Source: Micrococcaceae bacterium Sec5.7
GTDB taxonomy: Bacteria > Actinomycetota > Actinomycetes > Actinomycetales > Micrococcaceae
Direction: 5' to 3'
Assembly (NCBI GenBank): GCA_039636785.1
Contig: CP144169.1
Coordinates: 3,410,001-3,474,000 of the forward strand
Length of the DNA stretch: 64,000 bases
The notes beneath the pieces were generated by a model, which saw nothing but the letters and a program-made list of their open reading frames with translations, did no database searches and was not told where the DNA came from. Below, in pieces: positions 16,494 to 24,649 of this stretch. Each line of letters starts with the position of its first letter. Positions within the stretch are counted from its first letter, which is position 1. The position numbers and the translations under genes are program-made.

Positions 16494-16672
16494 AGAGGAA
16501 GCCTAAACCGGCCGGCGGCGGCAGAAATATGATTGGCAACTACCAATCCATGCACTTCCCGTAAGCGGTCCGCAACCCTATCCAAAACTTCGGATGCGGT
16601 TGTCCGTTCGTGGCATGTGATGCTAGGACGTCTATATCTCTCGTTCAGCGCACAGAATGAGAAAAACCTCAC
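16490..16672 (-). CDS. possible small hypothetical protein coupled to the microprotein
   Basis: A GTG at 16672 begins 60 residues, including TTASEVLDRVADRLREVHGL and VVANHISAAAGRFRLPL. The stop lies inside ATGA shared with the membrane microprotein downstream. No family is recognised. An overlapping ATG at 16678 in another frame is short, so the start is uncertain. Confidence 0.35.
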   Translation of the reverse strand: MRFFSFCALNERYRRPSITCHERTTASEVLDRVADRLREVHGLVVANHISAAAGRFRLPL

Positions 16673-16843
16673 GACTCATGTTTTCTGGTTAGAAGGGGCA
16701 TCGCGACGCCCTTCGGGCTGTGGTTCTTGGCCCGCGGCATTCTTCTCGGAGAGGGCGCGATAGCTCCCTGAACCGTGACTCCGGGCGTAAAATCTAGCCA
16801 TCACTTCATATATTGAGTTTCACCGCTACCGAGGGAGTTATCC
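16673..16843. other. intergenic, no gene seen
   Basis: No convincing frame. The GAGGGAG ribosome site for the SnoaL-like gene lies at its right end. Confidence 0.4.
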
Positions 16844-17230
16844 GTGACCGGCTCCATCTCAAGTTCAGCACCAGCCCCACTGCAGGAGTACTACCGCGTT
16901 CTCACCGCGGGGGCGGGTGCATTTGGTGAGGGGCAGGGTCTTCGTGTGCTGTTGTCCGACCACCTCGACTTCACCGGCTCTCTCGCGGGCCACATCGTAG
17001 ATGCAACGGACGGCTTCCTCCACGGTGTGGCCGGCTTCATCTCGACCGTTCGCAGCATCAACGTGGTCCGCGAGGTCCACGACGAGCACGGGTCCGCCGT
17101 CCTGTACGACGCTGAGATGCCTGGCGGCACCGTCCGGTTCGCCGAGTTCTTCACTTTCCGCGATGGCCTCATCGACACGCTCAATCTGCATTATGAGGGG
17201 CAGAACTACATCGCGAAGGGCGGTCAGTGA
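16844..17230 (+). CDS. SnoaL-like (NTF2-fold) protein
   Basis: GTG at 16844 is preceded by GAGGGAG. The 128-residue protein has an NTF2-like cone fold: an N-terminal helix (LQEYYRVLTAGAGAFGEGQ), LLSDHLDFTGSLAGHIVDAT with the usual Asp, and a late RFAEFFTFRDGLIDTLNLHY segment. Such proteins are isomerases, hydrolases or ligand binders; the substrate is unknown. Its stop overlaps the TfoX-like start by four bases. Confidence 0.78.
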   Translation: MTGSISSSAPAPLQEYYRVLTAGAGAFGEGQGLRVLLSDHLDFTGSLAGHIVDATDGFLHGVAGFISTVRSINVVREVHDEHGSAVLYDAEMPGGTVRFAEFFTFRDGLIDTLNLHYEGQNYIAKGGQ

Positions 17231-17571
17231 CAGCGGACGCACCGAGCCCGCGGGACGTCCTTGCGCAAAGGCTCCGAGACCTACTGACCTCGCACCAGAA
17301 CGTGCGTGAAGTGCGCATGTTCGGCGGCCTGTCCTTCATGGTGGGTGACACCATGGCTGTAGCCGCCGGGCGTGGCGGCGATTTGCTCGTGCGCACCGAT
17401 CCCGCCGCATACGACGATATGCTCCGCCGAGGTGGAGAGCCGGCATACATGGGCAATGATCGTCCGATGGGCCGCGGATGGCTCACCGTGCCTTACGAAC
17501 GAATCCAAGACAATACGGCACTCGCGTACTGGGTCAAGGTCGGTATCGACTCCCGCAAGGTGTCGGACTGA
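17227..17571 (+). CDS. TfoX N-terminal-domain protein
   Basis: This 114-residue protein carries the TfoX/Sxy N-terminal pattern: REVRMFGGLSFMVGDTMAVA, LLVRTDPAAYDDML and PMGRGWLTVPYERI. Stand-alone versions are common in actinobacteria and have no proven role in competence. It is co-translated with the SnoaL-like gene through a GTGA overlap and followed by a hairpin. Confidence 0.82.
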   Translation: MTADAPSPRDVLAQRLRDLLTSHQNVREVRMFGGLSFMVGDTMAVAAGRGGDLLVRTDPAAYDDMLRRGGEPAYMGNDRPMGRGWLTVPYERIQDNTALAYWVKVGIDSRKVSD

Positions 17572-17585
17572 GCCGAACGTCTCGA

Positions 17586-17615
17586 GTGCCCGTAGGCCGA
17601 TCGGCTTGCGGGCAC
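17586..17615 (+). terminator. hairpin after the TfoX gene
   Basis: GTGCCCG (17586-17592) pairs with CGGGCAC (17609-17615), with an inner GGCCGATCGGC stem-loop. It contains CGGCTTGCGGG, a motif found again at 18497 and 19141. Confidence 0.65.
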
Positions 17616-17681
17616 GCCTCCGCGGGGGCCCGGGAGTGACTTCAGCATTTAGGCCAGCTTTCACCGCCGGCCAACAACCCC

Positions 17682-18416
17682 CTAAGCCAGTTCCTCATCG
17701 GACGAAACGGGCACGGCGGTTCGAGTTTCGAGGACGAAGAAGATGAAGCTTACGAACGCTGTCCGGTCTCCGAGGTGGGGCGGAAGGAGCTCGCGAGGCG
17801 TATCTGGCGAGACGGGCGGTTCGCTTACCACCGCGATGCGGAAGCCCGCATCGGTGAATGCATCGGTCATAGCGTGCAAAGGCCGGTGCCAGAACGTCAG
17901 CACCGCGGGCTGGCCGTTGAAAACGTACTTCTCCGAGTACTTCGTGATCGTGAAATAGTCGGCCGCGGGCTCCATGACCTTGTAGACGACGGGGCGGTTC
18001 ACCGACAGTATGAGGCGGCCGCCTGGCTTCAGAACACGCCTCAGCTCGGCAAGTGGCGCCGACCAGTCCTCAAGATAGTGAAGGACAAGGGATGCGACCA
18101 CGTCGTCGAAGGAATTCTCAGCGAACGGTAGCGGCCGGCCGAGGTCCGCCACGTGCAGCTCCGCGCTCCCACCCAGTCTCTGCCTCGCCAGTTCGACCAT
18201 CGACGGACTGGAATCGAAGCCGGTCACGATGGCGCCCTTCGCGGCCAGCGCCGCGGACAGCGGCCCGGAGCCACACCCAGCGTCGAGGACCCGGTGACCG
18301 GTCACGTCGCCGGCAAGCCCAATCATCGCCGGCCGTTCGTAATAGGCGTTGAGGAGGCTGGACTCGTTCTCTGCCGAGTAGTTCTCGGCAAAATCGTCAT
18401 AGTGGTTGGCCTTCAC
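17682..18416 (-). CDS. class I SAM-dependent methyltransferase
   Basis: The 244-residue protein has the Rossmann methyltransferase signature: motif I VLDAGCGSGPLSAALAAKGA, the acidic IVTGFDSSPSMVELAR, motif II/III SFDDVVASLVLHYLEDW and LRRVLKPGGRLILSV. It is UbiE/type-11-like and the methyl acceptor is unknown. It is convergent with the TfoX gene and divergent from the GNAT gene. Confidence 0.85.
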   Translation of the reverse strand: MKANHYDDFAENYSAENESSLLNAYYERPAMIGLAGDVTGHRVLDAGCGSGPLSAALAAKGAIVTGFDSSPSMVELARQRLGGSAELHVADLGRPLPFAENSFDDVVASLVLHYLEDWSAPLAELRRVLKPGGRLILSVNRPVVYKVMEPAADYFTITKYSEKYVFNGQPAVLTFWHRPLHAMTDAFTDAGFRIAVVSEPPVSPDTPRELLPPHLGDRTAFVSFIFFVLETRTAVPVSSDEELA

Positions 18417-18565
18417 TGCTCTTCCCCTTCAGGCGAATTCTCACGGGCGGGACAATAGGGTTGACCCTAGCAAGCGAGAGCCGTCCGCTTACCGTTCGGC
18501 TTGCGGGGACGGTGAAGAACGGGACGCGCAACTTACTTTGGCGCCCCCAATGCAAAACTAGGGAG

Positions 18566-19135
18566 ATGAGCATCAGCGGTGATATTCCGCCCTGGCCATC
18601 TTCCGACCCGGAGCATGGCCGTATCCGGCTGCGCACGTTCACGAATCTGGACGCGGGGATGGCGATGGACCTTTCCCAAGATCCGTATGTCCCCACGGTG
18701 GGAAGCCTCCCACCGCATGCCACTCATGAAGAAGCCTTAGCGTGGATTGAGCGGCAGCGACAGCGCCACATCGAAGGGACAGGATTTTCCTTCTCCATAG
18801 CCGACCTTGAAACTGGTCGCTCCATGGGGAACATCGGACTATGGACCAGGGAGTTGGACACAGGCCGCGCTCAGGTTGGATATGCCGTTGCCCCGAACGA
18901 GAGAGGCCACAGCATTGCATCCGATGCCCTGTGCGCCCTCACTACCTTTGCCTGGACGATTCCGCATCTGCACCGTCTCGAGTTGTATATCGAGCCGTGG
19001 AACGCAGCTTCTATCCGCACCGCCGAACGTGCCGGCTACGAACGCGAGGGACTACTTCGCAGTCATCAGGAGATCGCCGGAGAGCGTTGTGACATGTTCC
19101 TCTACGCCGCAATCCGGGAGAGCACAGTCCGCTGA
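18566..19135 (+). CDS. GNAT-family N-acetyltransferase (RimJ/RimL-like)
   Basis: A 189-residue protein with the GNAT fold: IRLRTFTNLDAGMAMDLSQD at the start, GNIGLWTRELDTGRAQVGYAV, the acetyl-CoA loop region NERGHSIASDALCALTTFA, and NAASIRTAERAGYEREGLLR at the end. The IWxxNxxSIRxxEKxGF-type ending is typical of RimJ/RimL-like enzymes acting on amino groups. The ATG at 18566 was chosen because upstream codons lie over the promoter. Confidence 0.82.
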   Translation: MSISGDIPPWPSSDPEHGRIRLRTFTNLDAGMAMDLSQDPYVPTVGSLPPHATHEEALAWIERQRQRHIEGTGFSFSIADLETGRSMGNIGLWTRELDTGRAQVGYAVAPNERGHSIASDALCALTTFAWTIPHLHRLELYIEPWNAASIRTAERAGYEREGLLRSHQEIAGERCDMFLYAAIRESTVR

Positions 19136-19205
19136 GGGACCGGCTTGCGGGCTCCGGTTCAGGGTCGTGGTCCTTCGCAGAAGGAGGCACGCGGTAGACG
19201 GTCCA

Positions 19206-19568
19206 CTATTTCGTGAATAGGCTCTTCAGAATCTTTCCCGTTTCACGATCGATCTCGACGCGGAACCCGTTCCATGTGTTGGCCAAGACGTGGTCGGAGA
19301 TCTCGAAAGAGACGTAACATTCCGATGGTGCCAGGTTTGGCAGATCCGCAACCCAAAGAATCGACCCGTCACTTGAGATGCGTACCAAATTCCCGACAGG
19401 ACCGGACCCCATTTGCATATAGTCCAGTAACACAATCGCCGAATCAGTATCGGGCAATGCCTGGACTTCCAACGCGTCGACTCCCAGCGGTTTCCCCTCC
19501 CAGACCACGTGTCCAGAGTCATCTGCTACTGTCACTCGTTCGCTGGCGAGCACGAACTTCGATGTCAT
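19206..19568 (-). CDS. hypothetical protein, beta-rich
   Basis: This 120-residue protein begins MTSKFVLASERVTVADDSGH and contains short strand-turn repeats (VVWEGKPLGVDAL, ISSDGSILWVADLP, VEIDRETGKILKSLF) like a partial beta-propeller. No family is recognised with confidence. It lies beside the IS701-type insertion and appears intact. Confidence 0.55.
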   Translation of the reverse strand: MTSKFVLASERVTVADDSGHVVWEGKPLGVDALEVQALPDTDSAIVLLDYMQMGSGPVGNLVRISSDGSILWVADLPNLAPSECYVSFEISDHVLANTWNGFRVEIDRETGKILKSLFTK

Positions 19569-19754
19569 GGAAGGGGTACTCCTGGTCCGTAGTTTGCTGC
19601 AGGTATTCTGGTCAGCAACTGAGCCTGAGTCCAGCCTCCAGATTGTCCAAAGGCCGGCCCTGCCGGTCCTACTTGGATCCTAGTACTACAGTTGTGTTTA
19701 TTTTGTTGCTTGTCGGCGTTTTAATCGGATTTCCTGTCGCTGCCGTGTTAATCC

Positions 19755-20921
19755 TTGGCGGTGAGCGATGATATTTGTGTGGCTGAGGTGCAGGAGTGGG
19801 CGGATGGGCTCGAGGAAATCCGGGAGCTGATCGGTGGCCGGTTTGCCAGGTCGGAGCCGCGGGAGAACGCGGTGGCATATCTGAAGGGGCTGCTCTCGTC
19901 CGAGGAGCGCAAGAATTCCTGGACACTCTCGGAACGGGCCGGGCAGGTAATCCCGGACCGGATGCAGCGGCTGCTCTCGAGCACCGACTGGGACCCGGAC
20001 GCGGTGCGTGATGACCTCCGCTCCTACGTCGTGAAGCATCTCGGCTCCGATGACGGGGTGCTTATCGTGGATGAAACAGGCTTCCTGAAGAAAGGGGCCC
20101 GGTCAGCCGGGGTGGCCCGGCAGTATTCCGGGACGGCGGGGCGGATCGAGAACTCGCAGATCGGTGTTTTCCTGACCTATTCGACACCGGCGGGGCGGAC
20201 CTTTCTGGATCGGGAACTGTACCTGCCCAAGGCCTGGACCGATGACCGGGAGCGGTGCATGGGCGCCGGCATCCCCGAAGAGCGTGCCTTCGCCACGAAG
20301 CCTGAACTGGCCATCACCATGATTATCCGAGCCCTGGACGCGGGCGTGCCCGCGGCCTGGGTGACCGGCGACGCCGTCTACGGCCAGCACGCCAAGCTAC
20401 GTAAATCCCTGGAGGACCGCGGCGTCTCCTATGTCCTCGCGGTGCCAATGAACCAGCGCGTCATCGCCAAGACCGGCGCCCTGGGGACCGAGCACCGTGC
20501 CGATGAGCTGATCGCGTCCCTCTCCGGCCGGGCCTGGCGCACCAGATCCGCCGGCCTGGGCACCAAAGGGGACCGTCGATATGCGTGGGCCAGGGCCCGG
20601 ATCAACGGCCGCAACGACCCGAAAAGCGAGCACTGGCTCCTGGCCCGCCGCTCCCTGGCCGATCCGACGGACGTGGCCTACTACATCTGCCACGGACCGA
20701 AACGCATCGGCCTGGGTGAACTCGCCCGCGTCGCGGGCGCCCGGTGGGCGATCGAGGAAACCTTCCAGACCTCCAAAGGCGAAACCGGGCTGGATCACTA
20801 CCAGGTCAGGCAATGGACAGGCTGGTACCGGCACATCACCCTGTCCATGCTCGCCCACGCCTTCCTGACCGTCACCCGGTCAAAAAAGGGGGCCCTCATC
20901 CCGGCGACGGCGAGCTCATAG
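19755..20921 (+). CDS. IS701-family transposase, zero-frame product
   Basis: The zero frame encodes 388 residues with the DDE-type signature of IS701: VLIVDETGFLKKG, AAWVTGDAVYGQ and RWAIEETFQTSKGETGLDHY. It ends early, shortly after residue 377, while the next 65 codons of the expected C-terminus (ELIALTLPEIRHLLTHLIW) lie in the -1 frame to a stop at 21086-21088. The switch occurs exactly at TCA-AAA-AAG. Start is TTG 19755 or GTG 19761. Either a programmed frameshift makes the full protein or the gene has lost a base. Confidence 0.82.
   Translation: MAVSDDICVAEVQEWADGLEEIRELIGGRFARSEPRENAVAYLKGLLSSEERKNSWTLSERAGQVIPDRMQRLLSSTDWDPDAVRDDLRSYVVKHLGSDDGVLIVDETGFLKKGARSAGVARQYSGTAGRIENSQIGVFLTYSTPAGRTFLDRELYLPKAWTDDRERCMGAGIPEERAFATKPELAITMIIRALDAGVPAAWVTGDAVYGQHAKLRKSLEDRGVSYVLAVPMNQRVIAKTGALGTEHRADELIASLSGRAWRTRSAGLGTKGDRRYAWARARINGRNDPKSEHWLLARRSLADPTDVAYYICHGPKRIGLGELARVAGARWAIEETFQTSKGETGLDHYQVRQWTGWYRHITLSMLAHAFLTVTRSKKGALIPATASS
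20882..20888 (+). promoter_or_regulatory. candidate -1 ribosomal frameshift site A_AAA_AAG
   Basis: In the transposase zero frame the heptamer is read as A_AAA_AAG, one of the most slippery -1 signals in bacteria, followed by a G run. A -1 shift joins the zero frame to the conserved C-terminal frame. A simple indel in the homopolymer is the alternative. Confidence 0.5.
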
Positions 20922-21094
20922 CCCTTACCCTGCCCGAGATCAGGCACCTGCTCACCCACCTGATCTGGGCACGGCTTCCCGGCCGCGAACATACCCTCGG
21001 GCGTTCCCGCTGGCGCCGAAAACACCAACAAACCGCCAAACGACACCACTACCGGGCCCGAAACTCAACCCTACAAATGCGACTGTAGTACTAG

Positions 21095-21379
21095 TCCCAG
21101 CGGGGACTCGAACCTTGGACACAAAAGTAGCGGCATTCTCAGAAGGCAGAGCCAATCCCTGTCGAACACTGGCAGACGACCGTGGATTTATCGGAGACAT
21201 CCAGGAACCAAGCTTTCCTGCTCCGCCGCCCCAGACCCGGAACATGGTGGCGAGTTCAGGTGGTGCCTGCAACACCCTGAATTCTGTGGGGTGTCGTCGA
21301 TGGGCAGACCGTGGGATGCGAGACAACCGGGCGGATCACTTTCGATTTGACGTCGGCTGTGACTTTCAGCGCTGTTGAC
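21095..21379. other. intergenic stretch with second 28-bp repeat
   Basis: I see no gene between the IS701 element and the Tn3 remnant. A GGACTCGAACC string near 21105 looks like a tRNA T-arm but no tRNA can be folded. The 28-bp repeat lies at 21249-21276. Confidence 0.4.
21249..21276 (+). repeat. 28-bp direct repeat, copy 2
   Basis: GGCGAGTTCAGGTGGTGCCT continuing to GCAACACC differs from the copy at 13347-13374 at two positions. Same orientation, 7.9 kb apart. Confidence 0.7.
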
Positions 21380-21790
21380 CTGGGTGAGGTCAAGACGGGT
21401 GTTCATGTCGAGGTGGAATTTGCCGCAGCGATTGATGTGGGTCCAGAACAGCGGTGAGAGCCCTCGGCGTTCGTGGGGCCAATGCTGTCGTGAATTTCCG
21501 GTGCTTCCAGAACGGTCTGCCACAGCAAGGTGTTGACGTGCACGAGGGTGGACTGCAGCAGGTGCAGGGTCAGCATGGATACTTCTGCGTGTTCGCGGTC
21601 GGGCCGGTAAACTCGCCCTCCTTGCCGTAGAAGATGATGGTGTTCCCGCTGTTCCAGTTCTCCACGACCTGCAGTCCACCGTGGATTTCCCGGCGCCGTT
21701 CCGGGTCCGCGAGATAGTCGCAGGCGAAGATCGTGCATACGGCGCGGCCGAGCTTCTCCAGCCCCTGGTGGGTAGGGTTTGGGGCTTCCG
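21380..21790 (-). pseudogene. Tn3-family transposase C-terminal fragment, frameshifted
   Basis: Three frames in order carry [19 protein letters not shown] with [19 protein letters not shown]; then [19 protein letters not shown]; then LSPLFWTHINRCGKFHLDM and NTRLDLT. This is the conserved C-terminal end of Tn3 transposases (RREIHEGLxVVENWNSAN, LHLLQxxLVYVNT, LTPLxWxHVNPYG). Breaks lie near 21610 and 21475. The remaining 850 or so residues are absent. Confidence 0.75.
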
Positions 21791-21834
21791 CGGGTGAAGC
21801 GGCGCAGAATCGATTCGGATTCAGCGGTTCCGAG

Positions 21835-22050
21835 CCGCCAAGTTCTCGCCCTCCGTGCTGGCGGAAATCGAGAACTGGGGCGTGGAGGACGTGTGCATCA
21901 CCGTCTGCGACGGGCTCAAGGGCCTGCCGGAGGCAATCAACAAAGTCTGGGAGCTCCGTGGTCCAGAAATTCATCGTCCATCTGATCCGAAACACCATCC
22001 GTTACGCCGCCCGCCAGTACTGGGACGAAATGTCACGGCACGATGGACCG
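21835..22050 (+). pseudogene. IS256-family transposase fragment, frameshifted
   Basis: [20 protein letters not shown] and [13 protein letters not shown] match the second-Asp region of IS256/mutator-type transposases ([22 protein letters not shown]). A frameshift near 21957 moves the continuation [20 protein letters not shown] into another frame. Only about 70 residues remain. Confidence 0.75.
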
Positions 22051-22205
22051 CACGGTGGAAGCCTGCCCGGAACGGAGGAGAAGCGCAGCGACGGCTATCT
22101 CCGACCGCTGGCAGGCAACACACTCCGGCTTCCAATTGTCCCGAGCCGACGCCCGGCCCTGCACTCTGCTTACAATCGATACCTCAATCAACTACTGAGG
22201 GACCC

Positions 22206-22544
22206 ATGAAGAAACTCGCCACCGCCCTGATCGCCACCGGACTCCTCCTCTCCGCATCGGCGTGCTCCGCACCGACGAAACTGACCACTGCCGAAACTTG
22301 CGAGCGGGTCAAGACCGTTTTGTCGAGCCCGGCTAACGGCATCGGCAAGACGGGGCTGAACCGCCTCGCAAACCAGATCCGGCCCATCGAGGCAGTGGCC
22401 TCGGACGACCTGAAATCCGCGCTGCAGTCGATCATCGAATACACGGACGAGTCGGCGAAATCAAGCCCGGACTCGGAGAAGCTCTCCGAGCTGCAGTCCG
22501 GTTATAAGCAGGCCGGCACCACCTTCGCCCAATTCTGCAGCTAA
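22206..22544 (+). CDS. small lipoprotein, function unknown
   Basis: ATG at 22206 after GAGGGA. The 112-residue product has a lipoprotein signal (MKKLATALIATGLLLSASAC) with the lipidation cysteine at residue 20, then a helical Ser/Lys-rich domain (TAETCERVKTVLSSP, LKSALQSIIEYTDESAKSSP). A second Cys pair could form a disulfide. No family recognised. It is the first intact chromosomal-looking gene after the transposon scraps. Confidence 0.7.
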   Translation: MKKLATALIATGLLLSASACSAPTKLTTAETCERVKTVLSSPANGIGKTGLNRLANQIRPIEAVASDDLKSALQSIIEYTDESAKSSPDSEKLSELQSGYKQAGTTFAQFCS

Positions 22545-22642
22545 GGCTTCAGCTGAGCATTTCCGGTGCGGGCGGCGGAGGGCAAGATCGTGACCGGGAC
22601 CTTCGTGACCGCGTTGAAGCGATAGTGGTTGGTACTGCGCCC

Positions 22643-24649
22643 TTAGACCTCCGCCACCGGAGCCGCAAACTGCGCGGCATACAACGCGGCGTACGCCCCA
22701 CCACCGGCCAGCAGCTCCGCATGCGTCCCCTGCTCCACGATCTGCCCGGCCTCCATCACCAGAATCAAGTCGGCGTCGCGGATCGTGGACAGCCGGTGGG
22801 CGATCACGAAGCTCGTCCGGTCCGACCGCAGCGCGCTCATCGCCTTCTGCACCAGCACTTCGGTGCGGGTGTCCACCGAGCTCGTCGCCTCGTCCAAAAT
22901 CAAAACAGAAGGCCGTGACAGGAACGCCCGGGCGATGGTGAGCAGCTGCTTCTCGCCCGCGCTCACGTTGCCGCCCTCGTCGTCGAGCACTGTGTCATAG
23001 CCCTCCGGCAGCGAATGGACGAACCGGTCCACATACGTCGCCGTCGCGGCCTCCAGAATCTCGGCCTCGGACGCATCCGGCCGGCCGTAGGCGATGTTGT
23101 CCCGGACAGATCCGCCGAACAGCCACGTGTCCTGCAACACCATCCCCATCCGCGAGCGCAGCTCGTTGCGCGTCATGGCGGTGACGTCCACGCCGTCGAG
23201 CGTTATCCTCCCGGCATCCAGCTCGTAGAAGCGCATCATCAGGTTCACCAGGGTGGTCTTCCCCGCCCCGGTGGGCCCCACGATCGCCACGGTCTGCCCG
23301 GGCTCCGCGACCAACGTCAAATCAGAAATGAGCAGCCTGTCAGCCGAGTAGGAAAACGAGACGTTCTCGAACACCAGCCGCCCGCGCCCGCTAACAGGAG
23401 ACGCGGCCGGTGAGGGATCCGCACTCTGCTCCTCGGTATCCAGCAGCTCAAACACCCGCTCGGCGGACGCAACACCGGACTGCAGCAGATTGGCCATCGA
23501 CCCCAGCTGGGCCAGCGGCTGGGTGAACTGCCGCGAGTACTGGATAAACGCCTGCACGTCGCCCAGCTGCATCGCGCCGGAAGCCACCTGCAGCCCGCCC
23601 ACCACCGCTATCCCCACGTAAACCAGGTTGCCGATGAACGTCATGGCCGGCATGATCAGGCCGCTGATGAACTGGGCGCCGAAGCTCGCCTGGTACAGCT
23701 CCACATTCTTCTGCCGGAACCTCTCCTCCACCTCCCGCTGGCGGCCGAACACCTTCACCAGCGCGTGGCCCGTGTACGTTTCCTCGATCTGGCCGTTCAG
23801 CTCCCCCGTGTTCTTCCACTGCGCCACGAACAGCTTCTGCGAGCGCTTGGCGATGAGCGCGGTGGTCACCAGCGTCAGCGGAATGGTCACCAGCGCAATG
23901 ACGGCGAGCGTGGGAGAGAGCAGGAACATCATCACCAGGACCCCGGCCACCGTGAGGATGGACGAGACCGCCTGGCTCAGCGACTGCTGCAGGCTCTGGG
24001 AAATATTGTCGACGTCGTTCGTCACCCGGCTGAGCAGCTCGCCGCGCTGGATCGAATCGAAGTAGCGCAGCGGCAGGCGGTTGATTTTCGCCTCGATCCG
24101 CTCGCGCAGCCGGTACACGGTGCGCTGCACGACGCCGTTGAGCACGTACGCCTGCACCCAGCCGAACGCCGAGGCCAGGACATACAGCGCCAGCGCCCAC
24201 AGCAGCACCGAGGAGAGCGCCGCGAAGTCGATCCCGGTGCCGGGGGTCAGCGTCATGGCACTGAGCATGTCCGCCTGGGAATCCTCGCCGGCCGCGCGCA
24301 GCCGTGCAATCACGTCGGCTTTGCTCACCCCGGCCGGGAGCTGCTTGGACACCACGCCGGAGAAGATCAGGTTGGTGCCCTCGCCCAGCAGCCGCGGGCC
24401 GATCACGGAGAACGCCACGCTGCCCACCGCAAGCGCCAGGACCAGCACCAGCCACAGCCGCTCGGGGCGCAGGGTGCCCAGCAGGCGCTTGGCGGACGGC
24501 CCGAAGTTCATCGCCTTTTCGGCGGGGATGTTCATCCCGGCGAAGGGTCCGCCTCGCCCCGGCCCGCCGGCAGGCCGGGGAATGCGTTCGACGGCGGGCG
24601 CACCGGCGGGCGCGGCCGCTCCGGGCCGGTTACCACGGACAGTGCTCAT
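22643..24649 (-). CDS. ABC exporter subunit, canonical catalytic site
   Basis: This 668-residue half-transporter has about 110 N-terminal residues with a Pro/Gly-rich extension, six membrane helices (ABC type IV exporter) and a nucleotide-binding domain. Walker A is GPTGAGKTT, the signature reads NVSAGEKQLL and Walker B is LILDEATSSVD with the catalytic Glu. Its ATG overlaps the stop of the 581-residue partner. Since the partner's Walker B reads FDDS, the pair forms an asymmetric heterodimer like TM287/288 or BmrCD. Likely a drug or lipid exporter; substrate unknown. Confidence 0.88.
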   Translation of the reverse strand: MSTVRGNRPGAAAPAGAPAVERIPRPAGGPGRGGPFAGMNIPAEKAMNFGPSAKRLLGTLRPERLWLVLVLALAVGSVAFSVIGPRLLGEGTNLIFSGVVSKQLPAGVSKADVIARLRAAGEDSQADMLSAMTLTPGTGIDFAALSSVLLWALALYVLASAFGWVQAYVLNGVVQRTVYRLRERIEAKINRLPLRYFDSIQRGELLSRVTNDVDNISQSLQQSLSQAVSSILTVAGVLVMMFLLSPTLAVIALVTIPLTLVTTALIAKRSQKLFVAQWKNTGELNGQIEETYTGHALVKVFGRQREVEERFRQKNVELYQASFGAQFISGLIMPAMTFIGNLVYVGIAVVGGLQVASGAMQLGDVQAFIQYSRQFTQPLAQLGSMANLLQSGVASAERVFELLDTEEQSADPSPAASPVSGRGRLVFENVSFSYSADRLLISDLTLVAEPGQTVAIVGPTGAGKTTLVNLMMRFYELDAGRITLDGVDVTAMTRNELRSRMGMVLQDTWLFGGSVRDNIAYGRPDASEAEILEAATATYVDRFVHSLPEGYDTVLDDEGGNVSAGEKQLLTIARAFLSRPSVLILDEATSSVDTRTEVLVQKAMSALRSDRTSFVIAHRLSTIRDADLILVMEAGQIVEQGTHAELLAGGGAYAALYAAQFAAPVAEV

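Larger units (their letters stand above)
19680..21094 (+). mobile_element. IS701-family insertion sequence, complete
   Basis: The element runs from 19684 to 21090. Its ends are inverted: TACTACAGT at the left (19684-19692) and ACTGTAGTA at the right (21082-21090). It is flanked by CTAG at 19680-19683 and 21091-21094, which fits the 4-bp YTAR target duplication known for the IS701 family. The intact duplication and ends indicate a relatively recent insertion. One transposase gene fills it. Confidence 0.85.

Noticed and set aside
17586..19151. Idea that the CGGCTTGCGGG repeats are integron attC sites
   Set aside because: No conserved GTTRRRY/RYYYAAC core boxes and no integrase gene are visible.
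21095..21180. tRNA-like GGTTCGAGTCCC string on the minus strand
   Set aside because: The T-arm-like string is present but no matching acceptor, D-arm or anticodon stem can be built in about 75 bases.
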